From a virus, in the IMG/VR virus record IMGVR_UViG_3300042892_005961, positions 147,169 to 211,168 of that record: 64,000 bases of DNA; one strand, 5' to 3'. The notes below the pieces were generated by a model, which did not search any database, was not told where the DNA came from, and saw nothing but the letters and a program-made list of their open reading frames with translations. Positions 10,508 to 20,782 of this stretch are shown here, piece after piece (position 1 is the first letter of the stretch; every line of letters starts with the position of its first letter). Made by a program: the position numbers and the translations under genes.

Positions 10508-12640
10508 TTAGCACTGTTCTGATGATAATCCTGTTATTTGTCCTGTACTATTATTAATATCCCACGTTTCTCCATTAATTTGAACATATTCGTATCCTAT
10601 CAAAGCATTAGGGAATGTATCAACATATACAAAGCATCCTGTTGTAAAATCAAATGGTCCACAATCAGAATAGAATGTTCTATTATTTGATGCGTCATTA
10701 CAAACTCCACTAAATGTATTTCCTCTACCACAACCTGTATATGTTGTTAAAGGTATTGTAGTTGCTGTTGGAGTAGGCGTTGGTGTTGAACCGCCAGGAG
10801 TTGCTGTTGGCGTTGCGGTTGGAGTTGCAGTTGGCACACCTGAACAAGAGGTACATGCTGTTTGAGCTGTTCCTGTTTGTGCCGAACCATCTCTCATAAA
10901 TTCTCTTTCATCAGTACCATCAGAAACCCAAAATGTAGTGTTATTAGTCATATCACCATATACGTTACCATATATTGAAGAAGATAAACCTAATACTTTA
11001 GTTAGGTTACATAATGAAGTACCTTGAACTGTAACAGTCACCGCCTCATATTCACCACCACTACAAGCTGATGGACCATTAACTAAACTCACATAACCAC
11101 TAAATGTAGTTTGGAATGGTGTTGGAGTTGGTGGTAAAGGAGTTGGTGTTGCAGTTGGTGGTAAAGGAGTTGGTGTCGCCGTTGGTGGTAAAGGAGTTGA
11201 TGTTGGTGTTGGTGTTGCGGTTGATGGAAGACATGACGTTTCACCATAAAACACAGATGAAATTGACGCGATTACTCCTGATAATGAATTATTTTGAATA
11301 CAATCATTAATTACTTGTGGTCCAATACCAAATGTCTCCGTAACTTCACTACCCTCACAATTAAAATATCTAACAGTTCCACCAAAATCAACTTCAAAAC
11401 TTACTGACGTTACACAAGGACTTTCTGTAGGTGTTGGGGTTATTGTAGGAATTACCGTAGCCACTGGTGTAGGTGTTGAAGTTGGGAAAGGTGTTGACGT
11501 TGGTCTAGGTGTCGCCGTAACTCCACCAATAGGTGTCGGAGTTGGGGTTGATACCGGTAATAATACTCCTCCTCCTTTTTCGTAGAATGTTATACTATCA
11601 GTCGTTGTATAACCTGTACCTATTCTATCTAATTTTGTTGTCCCCGTATATCTATATATTTGATATGTTCTTTCATAGTGATCAAAATCAATTTGATAAT
11701 ACATATCTTTTTCTTCCGTTATATTATAACTTGTTGTTTGACCTGAATTTATAAAATCTAATATCTCACCTCTATCCGCATTGAAAAATTTTGCTGTCAT
11801 GAAAAACGTATTCATTCCGTGATAAAATGGTGATTTATTATCATTTGGGTTTTTTATAATTTCATATGTTAAATTTGGATATTGAAATGTTTGTCCCGTC
11901 CAACCAATTAATGTGGTACCTGTAGTACCTGTAGTTATTGGTATGTTTACTTGTGTTATATCGTTATTTTCATTTGTAAATAAAATAGTTTGTTCCGTTG
12001 TTGCGGTAAAACTATACATATCTAATGTTGTAGTTCCACTTAAATTAGTATCTGTTAAAACACTCTCATTATCAAACCAAAACAAATACATATTTTCTTT
12101 GTTTCGATAATTTGAACCTGTAAAAACAGGTACAAATATATTATACCCATAGTTACTACCTGTATGAAAATATTTTTCACCTAAGGGTAATGCTAAATTT
12201 TTAGAATTTATTAATCTTCTATTTTGTCTTGTCGGTGGCTCACATGTTAAAACATAATTTGTTATACTACCGGGTGTTTTATAAAACTCTAATCTAAAGA
12301 AACTTTCAGTTGATTGTTTTGTCATCAATTGATTTTCTTGTGTTGATATACCAACAGGATTATAATCTAAAACATAATTTGGTGTGTCTCCACTTGTTGC
12401 AAAATAAAATTGAAACCATATGTCAGTTTGTGTAAAATTAGGTGGGTAAGTGTTTCCCGTTACAATATATGGTTTATGAATGTATCTAACTGTTTCATAA
12501 TTTTTAGATGGATTAATAATATCTTTTAAAACTTCATCTTCAAAATCGGCAAGATTATCCTGCCAACCCAAATCGGTTCTAAAACTTTGTTCACTATTAA
12601 CTACAATATTTAAATTGTTACTATTTTTTAAAATTTCCAT
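10508..12640 (-). CDS. Baseplate-associated protein with appended Pro-Thr-linked Cys modules
   Basis: 710 residues. Residues 1-365 form a unique structural part (begins MEILKNSNNLNIVV). A Pro-Thr linker then leads into module A (about 412-475, FGIGPQVINDCIQN), a linker (PLPPTATP repeats), module B (about 515-600, DGTDEREFMRDGSAQTGTAQ), another linker and a terminal Cys-rich module (about 640-710). Modules A and B are the same pair, in the same order, as in the 436-residue protein at 1044-2354, and a 95-bp stretch is identical at DNA level. The start overlaps the upstream stop by one base. Probable surface adhesin carried by a baseplate protein (inference). Confidence 0.7.
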   Translation of the reverse strand: MEILKNSNNLNIVVNSEQSFRTDLGWQDNLADFEDEVLKDIINPSKNYETVRYIHKPYIVTGNTYPPNFTQTDIWFQFYFATSGDTPNYVLDYNPVGISTQENQLMTKQSTESFFRLEFYKTPGSITNYVLTCEPPTRQNRRLINSKNLALPLGEKYFHTGSNYGYNIFVPVFTGSNYRNKENMYLFWFDNESVLTDTNLSGTTTLDMYSFTATTEQTILFTNENNDITQVNIPITTGTTGTTLIGWTGQTFQYPNLTYEIIKNPNDNKSPFYHGMNTFFMTAKFFNADRGEILDFINSGQTTSYNITEEKDMYYQIDFDHYERTYQIYRYTGTTKLDRIGTGYTTTDSITFYEKGGGVLLPVSTPTPTPIGGVTATPRPTSTPFPTSTPTPVATVIPTITPTPTESPCVTSVSFEVDFGGTVRYFNCEGSEVTETFGIGPQVINDCIQNNSLSGVIASISSVFYGETSCLPSTATPTPTSTPLPPTATPTPLPPTATPTPLPPTPTPFQTTFSGYVSLVNGPSACSGGEYEAVTVTVQGTSLCNLTKVLGLSSSIYGNVYGDMTNNTTFWVSDGTDEREFMRDGSAQTGTAQTACTSCSGVPTATPTATPTATPGGSTPTPTPTATTIPLTTYTGCGRGNTFSGVCNDASNNRTFYSDCGPFDFTTGCFVYVDTFPNALIGYEYVQINGETWDINNSTGQITGLSSEQC
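10866..10960. repeat. 95-bp segment identical to 1318-1412
   Basis: Reading both stretches base by base gives 95 identical positions, both inside module B of two different genes in the same orientation. Flanking sequence is homologous but diverged, so the identity points to recent duplication or gene conversion. Confidence 0.85.
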
Positions 12641-14808
12641 TAACAGTTAGTTTTATTTTTATAATTATTAAATCCACCAAATAGATCATTTTTATTTTTA
12701 TATGATTTTTCATTTCTTAAATAAAAATTAATATCATTTACAACATAGTGTGTATTATTCATATATGGAAATCTTGTTCCATTACCATCTTGATCCACAA
12801 ATCCATGATCATATAAATCTCTCCATTTCCATAATTTATCATCATTATCGTAAATTGCATTTTCGGGTAAATTGATTAAATCGTTTGTTTTTGAACTTTC
12901 GATATATGGAGATAGTTCTCTTAATTTAACTCTGTAGTGTGGTTGGTAATAATACCCGACTGTATTTGATGGTGTTGCTCCTTGATAAAAACTATCTTGA
13001 TCTTGTGAGTGATAAAATAATCTATTACTTCCACCTACTGTTGTTCCAGAAAAAATTGTTTTGTGTGAAAATTTATGAAACGCCTCACTAATAATTCTTT
13101 CTTTTAATTCTTTTCTATTGTATTCAACGAAGGCACCTGTAAGACCTGTGGTTCCTACCGGTATAGTTGTTCCGCCAGTAAATGTTACACCCGTATAATT
13201 GTAGGTACTACCTAATATTGTATTTGTTTTACCACTGAACGTTTGTGTTAATCCTGTCATTACCTTTTCAACCGATGTTGTTCCACTAAATTGATTATCC
13301 AACCAATTATCATGAAAATTAAATTTAAATCCTACTTTTGGTGGGTAATCAAATAATCCGTTACCGTTTTTAAAAATTATACTTACATAAACTTCTGTTG
13401 GTGTGTAACCCAAATTATTGGTTATTCCGGTTAATGAGAATGTTTCTTTAAAATCAAATAATACAGATTCTTGTCGATTTCTTTCTACTAATATATCATT
13501 TTCTTGTAATGGATTTTCGAATAATATTTTTCTTTCGTCTTCAAAAATTGATGATTCAAAACCAACTTTATCCATAATATATTGTTGATCTCCTGTTAAT
13601 GTTTTATGTTTATGAACATAATATTGTGACGTTGTTCCTGAAATATTTTTAATATCTAAACATCTTTTACCTAACACAACTGAGCTTAATATTGTTCCCG
13701 ACGAAAATTCATTTTTTAATATGTTGATTACATAATTTTCTGAATTATAAGTTTGATTACCAACACTATCGATATAGTAAATTCTATATTTTTCGGTGTC
13801 GGAAGTAATTGGTATTGTATAATATTGTCTATTAGATGTTTGTTGCCAGAAACTTGTTGATCCCGTAATCGGTGGTATATTATTTAAATTAGAATTTACT
13901 AAAGATTTATAAGTTGCTCCCGAATAAAAAACTAAATTATTAACATCATAAGTTTCAGTTGAATTCCAATTAGTAACTAATTTCCAATTTGTATTTCCTG
14001 TTAGTGGTGGTATGTTATTTACATTACTATTTATTTTTGATGTATATATTTTATCAGAATAATGTATAATATTATCTTTACTATAGGTAACTCCTGAAAC
14101 CCAATTATGAGAAGTATATGTACCTCCCGATAGAATAATATATTCCCCTTGTGATATTCCGTGTTCAACTGGTGATGTTAATATATAATAATTTGGATCT
14201 GTTGTACTGTCTACTCTAAATGGTATTCCGTTACCAGCAACAAAGTTAAAATTAGTTTCATCTGATAAAGTATAGTTCATAGTGAATCCACTATCTTGTC
14301 CGTTCACATAACTTAAATATAAATTCCAATTTTTATAAGGAGCGTCGATTGATGTTGTGATGGTATGACCGGTGTATCTTCCAAATGGTGTTCCGTCAAA
14401 TAAATCAATTTTTGGTATTACATTTGTTGTTCCTAATGTAGATCCATATGAAGGGGTTGTCCTTTCTCGTAAAACATCATTTCTTAAAAATGCAAATTCA
14501 TTATATGGTACAAATCCTAAATCATTTCCCGTTCCGTCACCACATAAATAAAGGTTTCTTAATAGTGGAATATAATCAGTAAAACCATTATACATGTTTC
14601 TAAAAACCATTTTTAATTTACCATATATTTTATAATTAAAACTTTGGTTTCTTTCATCATCAAATAATTCGGTTAGATTTAACATTATATTTCTATCACC
14701 TTCTCTCATCAATGTCTCATCATTATCTAATTTAACATTAAGATTAAGATCCTGTTCATCTGCCTTAAAATATCTTTTACTCGGTAATAAAATTTGTTTC
14801 TTTTTCAT
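12640..14808 (-). CDS. Baseplate-associated structural protein with two tandem CBM5/12-like segments
   Basis: 722 residues, beginning with a basic MKKKQILLPSKRYF segment. Two tandem segments at about residues 234-278 and 278-326 share WxxxxTYxxxNxxxYSxxxY and NNIPPxTG followed by Trp, resembling CBM5/12 carbohydrate-binding modules. The rest is beta-rich with many Thr-Gly pairs. The stop overlaps the next gene's ATG by one base, and the gene follows the 1205-residue gene after 13 bp, so it lies mid-operon and has no box of its own. T4 counterpart unknown. Glycan contact at the host surface is inference. Confidence 0.65.
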   Translation of the reverse strand: MKKKQILLPSKRYFKADEQDLNLNVKLDNDETLMREGDRNIMLNLTELFDDERNQSFNYKIYGKLKMVFRNMYNGFTDYIPLLRNLYLCGDGTGNDLGFVPYNEFAFLRNDVLRERTTPSYGSTLGTTNVIPKIDLFDGTPFGRYTGHTITTSIDAPYKNWNLYLSYVNGQDSGFTMNYTLSDETNFNFVAGNGIPFRVDSTTDPNYYILTSPVEHGISQGEYIILSGGTYTSHNWVSGVTYSKDNIIHYSDKIYTSKINSNVNNIPPLTGNTNWKLVTNWNSTETYDVNNLVFYSGATYKSLVNSNLNNIPPITGSTSFWQQTSNRQYYTIPITSDTEKYRIYYIDSVGNQTYNSENYVINILKNEFSSGTILSSVVLGKRCLDIKNISGTTSQYYVHKHKTLTGDQQYIMDKVGFESSIFEDERKILFENPLQENDILVERNRQESVLFDFKETFSLTGITNNLGYTPTEVYVSIIFKNGNGLFDYPPKVGFKFNFHDNWLDNQFSGTTSVEKVMTGLTQTFSGKTNTILGSTYNYTGVTFTGGTTIPVGTTGLTGAFVEYNRKELKERIISEAFHKFSHKTIFSGTTVGGSNRLFYHSQDQDSFYQGATPSNTVGYYYQPHYRVKLRELSPYIESSKTNDLINLPENAIYDNDDKLWKWRDLYDHGFVDQDGNGTRFPYMNNTHYVVNDINFYLRNEKSYKNKNDLFGGFNNYKNKTNC

Positions 14809-14821
14809 TTTTTAGTTTTTA

Positions 14822-17800
14822 TTAAGGAACTTGGTTTTCACATTCAAGTAAATTAAATGCCCCTTTAGGACCAAATAAATCTACAAACTTATCCATTCCC
14901 GTTTTACCCGCCATTAGTCCAAAATAAAAATGAAATGGTGTCGAAAGGATTTGTCTATTTCCACTGTAATAATCAATTGTTGGTCTTATGATATAATCAA
15001 TTGAACTACTCCAAAATTGTGAGTGCCAACCATTTGTTATTGTAATACCTTGGTATGTTGAGTTACCCGATACTGGACCAACTCTTGTATATAATGTTCC
15101 TCCTGTTGGTGCCTTAGTATATTGTCCCGACCCACCAGATAATAATTGATTTGTAAATCCTGTTACGTGTAAATAAGTAAAACCAGGATATTCTAAACCA
15201 TAGTCCTCACTACTATCAAAAGGATTTTCATCAAGATCAACAATATCAAAATCAATTTGATCTGTACCATCTCCATTTATTGTTAAACCACTAAAAGTAT
15301 AAGTCATTGGTAATAACAAATATTTGTCTGACGAATCATTTGGTGCTCCATTAATATTATAAGCATATGTCATTCCTTGTAAAGGTTGTAATTCAACGGA
15401 ACCATAATCCCAAGATTGACTATCTTTATATTCATTATATGGGCCAAATCCTTCACCTCCCTTATCCCACAAATAAAACGGTACTTTTTGTGAAGATCCA
15501 TAAGTATCAGAATCCCAACCCAATCTTCCTGGTTCATTTAAACACGCTCTAATTCTTTCACCATCTTCTTTTAGATCGAAAGTAACCGGTAATGGTCCAT
15601 ATTGAGAGTTTACGGTTTTAAAAACTTCAGGATAAATCTCAGGATCTAACTTATTGAATTGATATGCAAGATATTTTGAATTTTCTAAATCAAATCCTTC
15701 TATACCGGCTTCATTATTAATAGATAATAATTGTAGAATATCTCCATCTAAAATTTGTCTTAGACCTATTTTATTTTGAAATCCTTTGTTGGTAAAAAAC
15801 ATATCTAAATTTCCGAGAGCTCCTCCGACATCCATTCTATAATTAATTGCTAATCCAAGTAAATCTCCAATGTCTTGATATGAGGTAGGTCCAATACTTC
15901 TTGATACAGAACAATTTGGATCTAATCTTTTATCAATACATATTTCTTTAATAAATTCATCTCTTGGTCCTAAATCTACAAATGTCGTAGGGTGATTTAA
16001 TTCATTAGGTATAAAATTACCATTTTTAAATTTAGCTGACCTATAATAAAATTTATTAATTCCGTTACCTACGAATCTTACCAATGTCCTACAATATCTT
16101 ATTAATTTTTCATTATTACTACTTATAGCTCTAGTAACTCCTTTAGCTTTAAATTGTAAAAAATATAGTGATCCAGATAACCAATTATCAATAAAACCAT
16201 AATTAACGACACCACCACAAAACATTTTACCCACTCGTTTTCTTCTATAGTATTCTCTCAATATACCTGTTAATCTTGCTGGAGTTTGAGTACCTGGAAC
16301 AATATAAAAAACTCCGTTTGCGAATTCACTTCTTGCACTTGGGGTTGCGTATCCTCCATTATAATTATAACTTTCACAAGCAAAATCTTGAACACCTGTT
16401 ACGAATGGATTACCTGAATTATATGGATAATATGATTCTGGCACATTTATTGCTCCCCCATAAATTGCGGTGGAGATTAATATATTACCTGCACTTAATT
16501 CTGTTTTTAATTGTGCATTAGTTTGAACATATTTTCTTCCTATATTTTCTGGTAAAAGTGTAGCATTATAACCGCAACCTTTAAATTCACTCGTATTACT
16601 AGTATTCGTAACAAAATACCCTGTCACCAAATTATCATCATATAATGTATCATAATAACCACAACTACTATTTCCACTATAAGATATGCCAGAACCATTT
16701 CCACCTCCAATAGTGGAACTTTCATCTGAACATTCGACGCATTCAGGATAATTAATTAAACTTAATTTTGTTTGATTATTAATAACAAATTCTGTAAGTC
16801 TTGATCTTAGAGGTCTATTCCTTTTTGCCGCAACAGAAATTAACGCTTCGACTATAAATCCTAAAATAAAAACTGTAAAATTTAAAAATTGTAATGTTAA
16901 AAATTTAATAACAAAATCCAATACTAATAAAAAATCGGCAATTAATAATGGAAATGTATAATTCTTTATACCAAAATTTGATGGTGGTGTTAGTTTATCT
17001 CCACAATCTTCTTCTTCACTTGGAATTGTGTCATTTATATTAGCGAAACCGACTTGTCCAATTAAATTTGTGCCGTTATATCTCTGTTGAAATGACGATA
17101 CTGTATAGACTTTATTATATGTAAATCTATAAAAATAATCTTGTGGATAATACTCACCTCCATCATTATTTAAAATTAATGGTAAAGCCTCAGATGGATA
17201 ATCACTTAGACTTGTTGAAAACGCATATGATTTATCATTTGGAACATCATAAGAAAATCCACCTAACGTTTCGGTTAATTGATACTCTCTTATGTTTGGT
17301 AACAAATAATCAGCATTAAATCTAACTCTCGTTAAATCATTATCATTCATGTTAATTCTAAATCTATAACATCCTGATGTTGGAATACCTCTATTAATAT
17401 CATTAGTTATTTCATTCTCACCAAATTCATTTGTAATTACATAATCCATGTTCATAACAACCGGTAATACAAATCCACCGTCATCGGGTATATCCTCATT
17501 TATATTAACAACTTCTAAACGTGGGTAATTGTTATCATCTTTTTGAGGTGTGAATCTAATAGCTTCAATCTTACCTGACTTAGCAACTAAATCACATTTT
17601 CTTCCCATTTTTCTTCTTGGGGTACAAGCTTTATTAATTGCATTTTTACTACTGTCAGTAAAAATACCACCAATTACATATGCTTTAGGTTGAATATTAA
17701 CTCCGTTTTCTGTTAAGTCAAAATCTGTTCTTGTAATACCAATCTCACATAAAGATTCATTTCCCCAAAAAGGATAAACTTGGATGATTTTATTTATACT

Positions 17801-18439
17801 AACAATTTGTGGTAAAGAGTCTAAATCTTCAGATTCTTTAAATGAGAATTTGTTTTTAAATCCATCGACATTTATTCCTTGTCTAATAAAATCATACGGT
17901 CTTAAAGAGAAACAACCGACATCAGATAAGTCAGCATCCATATGTATTGTTTGTGCACCAATAGGTACACCCCAAATCATAAAATCACCCGCACTATTTG
18001 TTTTAACTGTGTATTTGTAATATTTCTCATATACCTCTAAAACTTCTTCTCTCTCTAAAATATTAGTTTGATCGGGAAACGTCCCCGTTTTTGCATGTCC
18101 ACTATGTTGTTGTCTTGATGGTAATAAGTTATAACGATAATTATTTTCGTCTCTGTCAGTAACTTCCTTATATGGGTAAAGAGTAGAAATTACAGGATCC
18201 TCTTCATCTTCTATTGTTAATGGTACAAATATTGATACTCTTACATTACCGAGTCCAAAACCATTGTTTGCAGTAACTCTACCACAGACAACTCCGTAAT
18301 CAGAGCACATCGAAGTGTAAATCTCTTTTTGACTAAATTTTAAAGATAAAATCTCTAAAACGTCAAAATCTTGTTTTAACTCAACTGTGATTTTTTGGTC
18401 AACCCCAATATTGGTTGAAATTCTATGCTTTTGTATCAT
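14822..18439 (-). CDS. Very large baseplate-associated protein with carboxypeptidase-regulatory-like fold and hydrophobic segments
   Basis: 1205 residues, directly downstream of the gp6-like gene. The N-terminal part has a split pattern seen in carboxypeptidase-regulatory-like beta sandwiches: CGRVTANNGFGLGNVRVSIF near residues 51-70, then KTNSAGDFMIWGVPIGAQTI near 141-160. Residues of about 488-530 contain two strongly hydrophobic stretches (LLIADFLLVLDFVIKFL and FTVFILGFIVEALISVA) with the look of membrane segments. A Cys-pair region (CVEC) follows. Residues 530-1205 are Tyr/Gly/Asn-rich and beta-type. No catalytic motif is recognised. The start is preceded by a TATTTATT variant box. Function unknown; virion role is inferred from the wedge operon. 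Confidence 0.65.
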   Translation of the reverse strand: MIQKHRISTNIGVDQKITVELKQDFDVLEILSLKFSQKEIYTSMCSDYGVVCGRVTANNGFGLGNVRVSIFVPLTIEDEEDPVISTLYPYKEVTDRDENNYRYNLLPSRQQHSGHAKTGTFPDQTNILEREEVLEVYEKYYKYTVKTNSAGDFMIWGVPIGAQTIHMDADLSDVGCFSLRPYDFIRQGINVDGFKNKFSFKESEDLDSLPQIVSINKIIQVYPFWGNESLCEIGITRTDFDLTENGVNIQPKAYVIGGIFTDSSKNAINKACTPRRKMGRKCDLVAKSGKIEAIRFTPQKDDNNYPRLEVVNINEDIPDDGGFVLPVVMNMDYVITNEFGENEITNDINRGIPTSGCYRFRINMNDNDLTRVRFNADYLLPNIREYQLTETLGGFSYDVPNDKSYAFSTSLSDYPSEALPLILNNDGGEYYPQDYFYRFTYNKVYTVSSFQQRYNGTNLIGQVGFANINDTIPSEEEDCGDKLTPPSNFGIKNYTFPLLIADFLLVLDFVIKFLTLQFLNFTVFILGFIVEALISVAAKRNRPLRSRLTEFVINNQTKLSLINYPECVECSDESSTIGGGNGSGISYSGNSSCGYYDTLYDDNLVTGYFVTNTSNTSEFKGCGYNATLLPENIGRKYVQTNAQLKTELSAGNILISTAIYGGAINVPESYYPYNSGNPFVTGVQDFACESYNYNGGYATPSARSEFANGVFYIVPGTQTPARLTGILREYYRRKRVGKMFCGGVVNYGFIDNWLSGSLYFLQFKAKGVTRAISSNNEKLIRYCRTLVRFVGNGINKFYYRSAKFKNGNFIPNELNHPTTFVDLGPRDEFIKEICIDKRLDPNCSVSRSIGPTSYQDIGDLLGLAINYRMDVGGALGNLDMFFTNKGFQNKIGLRQILDGDILQLLSINNEAGIEGFDLENSKYLAYQFNKLDPEIYPEVFKTVNSQYGPLPVTFDLKEDGERIRACLNEPGRLGWDSDTYGSSQKVPFYLWDKGGEGFGPYNEYKDSQSWDYGSVELQPLQGMTYAYNINGAPNDSSDKYLLLPMTYTFSGLTINGDGTDQIDFDIVDLDENPFDSSEDYGLEYPGFTYLHVTGFTNQLLSGGSGQYTKAPTGGTLYTRVGPVSGNSTYQGITITNGWHSQFWSSSIDYIIRPTIDYYSGNRQILSTPFHFYFGLMAGKTGMDKFVDLFGPKGAFNLLECENQVP

Positions 18440-18445
18440 TCTTAT

Positions 18446-18453
18446 AATAAATA
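18446..18453 (-). promoter_or_regulatory. TATTTATT variant box upstream of the gene at 18439
   Basis: Coding-strand TATTTATT, 6 nt before the ATG. It is a one-base variant of the recurrent octamer, in the 55-bp gap after the gp6-like gene. Confidence 0.35.
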
Positions 18454-18494
18454 GAAACTATGTGATTTTCTATATATTATAACGAAAAAACATT

Positions 18495-20324
18495 TTAAAA
18501 TGTAGCCGTTCCTAATGTTTTAACCCTAACTTTAATATCTTTATTTGGGAATCTAATTTGGAAGATTTGATTTGACTTCATAAAGATCATATTATCGGAT
18601 TGATTTATCAATCTAGTGTTTTGATCTGTTGTTTGTGATGGCTCCGCAGATGAATACTCACCTCCTATTTTACTGTAAACTCTTGTCTCAATTACATTTA
18701 TCACACCTGATACGCTACCTACGATTTTGTTTAAAGCACCGATAAACAAAGGATCACCCATTTTACGTTTTTCTATTGCAAAATGTTCAATTGTATCCTG
18801 AATTACCGTTTGTATGATATCCGTCTGATTTGCGTTTTTATCTATGTTTAAATCAATTTCTAACCCCATATCGATGACTTCACCACTTACAATATCCAAA
18901 TAGTCATTAATCATTTTATATTCCGTAAGATAGGTTAAAATGTTCGATTTTAGTGTATAAGAAACAGTATCAGTTAAATTACCTTGGTCGTCATATGATA
19001 ATAATTTAATTCTAATCTTATTATCTTCCTCCATAACATTAACCTTAGCTGGTGCTCCGTATGTTGATGGCATCGTTTCAATTAATGATTTATAATCATT
19101 TAATGTAACCGCCCTATTTTGTGCTGCAAAGTTATATGAAACCATATTACGAATTTCTTCGATTGTTGGTTGGTCCGCACCACCTACTGCAGGTGTTATG
19201 TTATTAACTCTAAGTGATTGTACCACACCAGTATTCTTTGCTGGCACAGGTCCTGAAACTATAAATTCAACATCATCTACGTTTGTAATTACATTCACCC
19301 CTAAGTTACTATCTTTACCACCACCCACACGATATTGTACAAATAATGTTGTATTAATTTTTGGTGTAGTTCCTAATGATAGATTATTTAAATAACTCGC
19401 CAAATTAACTTTCAATTGTCCTGTCATATAGTTGTCCAAATTGTCTAATGGATTAACTGTACCCGAACCAAATGTTAATGAAAAATAACCTTCAGGTGTA
19501 TATTCTGTTATGAATTTATTATTAACAGGTAAAAACGTTCCTGCGGTAAAATTATTTGTATCCGATACAGACGTTGGGTCTGGCACAAATACTTTATCTT
19601 GAATTAATGATTTAACCTCATACCATTTGTTTGAGGTATTAGAAAATTCATTTGATGTTGGATTACTTGTAAAAGTTGTACCGTCCTTATGAATAACAGA
19701 TGTTACTCCTAATACGTTTTGTTCGGGTAAGTATAATTTTAAGAAAGGTTTTTGATCCGCTTGGTTTATAACTCTTCTATAAATTTTTGTTATACCATTT
19801 ACAACAGGTTCTCTTTTTGTAATTGTATAAGATATTAATCTATTATTTACATCAAAATTTGGTATCTTTAATCTATTAGGTTCTCCTTTTTTATTAAATG
19901 GAACAGAAAAATCAATATCATCAATTGTTTCAAAAACTTGACCTCCTCCTGAAACTTGAGCACCACTCTTTAATATACCCAAATATCTAACATCTTCTTT
20001 ATCTCCTCTAACATCCACAGTAATTGAAAAATCACATAATGCAACTGATGGTCTAACTCCTGGTAATCTAATACCATATGTTTTTGCAATATGATATAAT
20101 GATTGTCTTTGTTGTGCAAAATCCAACATAGTTTCCTGCCAAACTCTATCAATGTGAAAGTGTAAGTTATCCGCAACCGCGGCATTAATATCTAATAACA
20201 CCGAATAAATCGATGCGTCGTTAAAATTTTTAACTAAATCAGGATAGTAATTTTTAGTTAATGTTACTAATTCATTTCTTAATCCCTGAAAATCTCTTGT
20301 TGCGTATGATATCTGTTTACTCAT
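18495..20324 (-). CDS. Baseplate wedge protein, T4 gp6-like (Baseplate_J family)
   Basis: 609 residues, close to the length of T4 gp6 (660). The opening (SYATRDFQGLRNELVTLTKN, then FNDASIYSVLLDINAAVADN) and the middle segment (RVNNITPAVGGADQPTIEEI, then AVTLNDYKSLIETMPSTYGA) are hallmarks of the baseplate J/gp6 family. Gp6 dimers form the inner ring of the wedges that tie the periphery to the hub. It follows the gp25-like gene after one base, the same 25-6 order as in T4. Confidence 0.9.
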   Translation of the reverse strand: MSKQISYATRDFQGLRNELVTLTKNYYPDLVKNFNDASIYSVLLDINAAVADNLHFHIDRVWQETMLDFAQQRQSLYHIAKTYGIRLPGVRPSVALCDFSITVDVRGDKEDVRYLGILKSGAQVSGGGQVFETIDDIDFSVPFNKKGEPNRLKIPNFDVNNRLISYTITKREPVVNGITKIYRRVINQADQKPFLKLYLPEQNVLGVTSVIHKDGTTFTSNPTSNEFSNTSNKWYEVKSLIQDKVFVPDPTSVSDTNNFTAGTFLPVNNKFITEYTPEGYFSLTFGSGTVNPLDNLDNYMTGQLKVNLASYLNNLSLGTTPKINTTLFVQYRVGGGKDSNLGVNVITNVDDVEFIVSGPVPAKNTGVVQSLRVNNITPAVGGADQPTIEEIRNMVSYNFAAQNRAVTLNDYKSLIETMPSTYGAPAKVNVMEEDNKIRIKLLSYDDQGNLTDTVSYTLKSNILTYLTEYKMINDYLDIVSGEVIDMGLEIDLNIDKNANQTDIIQTVIQDTIEHFAIEKRKMGDPLFIGALNKIVGSVSGVINVIETRVYSKIGGEYSSAEPSQTTDQNTRLINQSDNMIFMKSNQIFQIRFPNKDIKVRVKTLGTATF

Positions 20325-20325
20325 C

Positions 20326-20778
20326 TTATATGTTTAAAATTATAAAGTCGGAAGTTGAAAATGACCCGTTATTAACTGTATATTCTATTTTAACTACCGC
20401 CGTATATGGTTTTGTCGATTCATCAGAAACCCTAAATAATCTTTCATCTTCATCTTGTGCAATACTTCTTTGTCGATTTGGATCATCTTCGGCGGATGTT
20501 ATAGATATATTTGTAATATCTAAGTTTGGTATGAATTTTTTAACTCCTTCTCTGATTTCTTCTTCAATTAAATTATATGTAATTGCGTCATTTTGATCAA
20601 AAATATATTGATATATTCTTGTTCCAAAATCAGGTAAGTAATATCTACTACCTTTTCTTGTTAAAATAAGGTGTATAAGATTGGCTCTAATCTCCTTTTC
20701 AGGGATTTCAGTCATATTAAGATAATCTCCTTTAGGACTATCTCTAAATGGATAATCAATACCGTACGTTACTGCCAT
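20326..20778 (-). CDS. Baseplate wedge protein, T4 gp25-like
   Basis: 150 residues from the ATG at 20778. The frame extends to a TTG at 20784, but the ATG gives MAVTYGIDYPF and lies 4 nt after a TATTTATT box, so I prefer it. The signature of the GPW/gp25 family is clear: EKEIRANLIHLILTRKGSRY, then LPDFGTRIYQYIFD, then a late ITNISI strand. Gp25 joins the gp6 ring to the sheath and is one of the most conserved parts of contractile injection machines. The gene pair 25-6 is intact and tightly packed. Confidence 0.92.
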   Translation of the reverse strand: MAVTYGIDYPFRDSPKGDYLNMTEIPEKEIRANLIHLILTRKGSRYYLPDFGTRIYQYIFDQNDAITYNLIEEEIREGVKKFIPNLDITNISITSAEDDPNRQRSIAQDEDERLFRVSDESTKPYTAVVKIEYTVNNGSFSTSDFIILNI

Positions 20779-20782
20779 ATTC

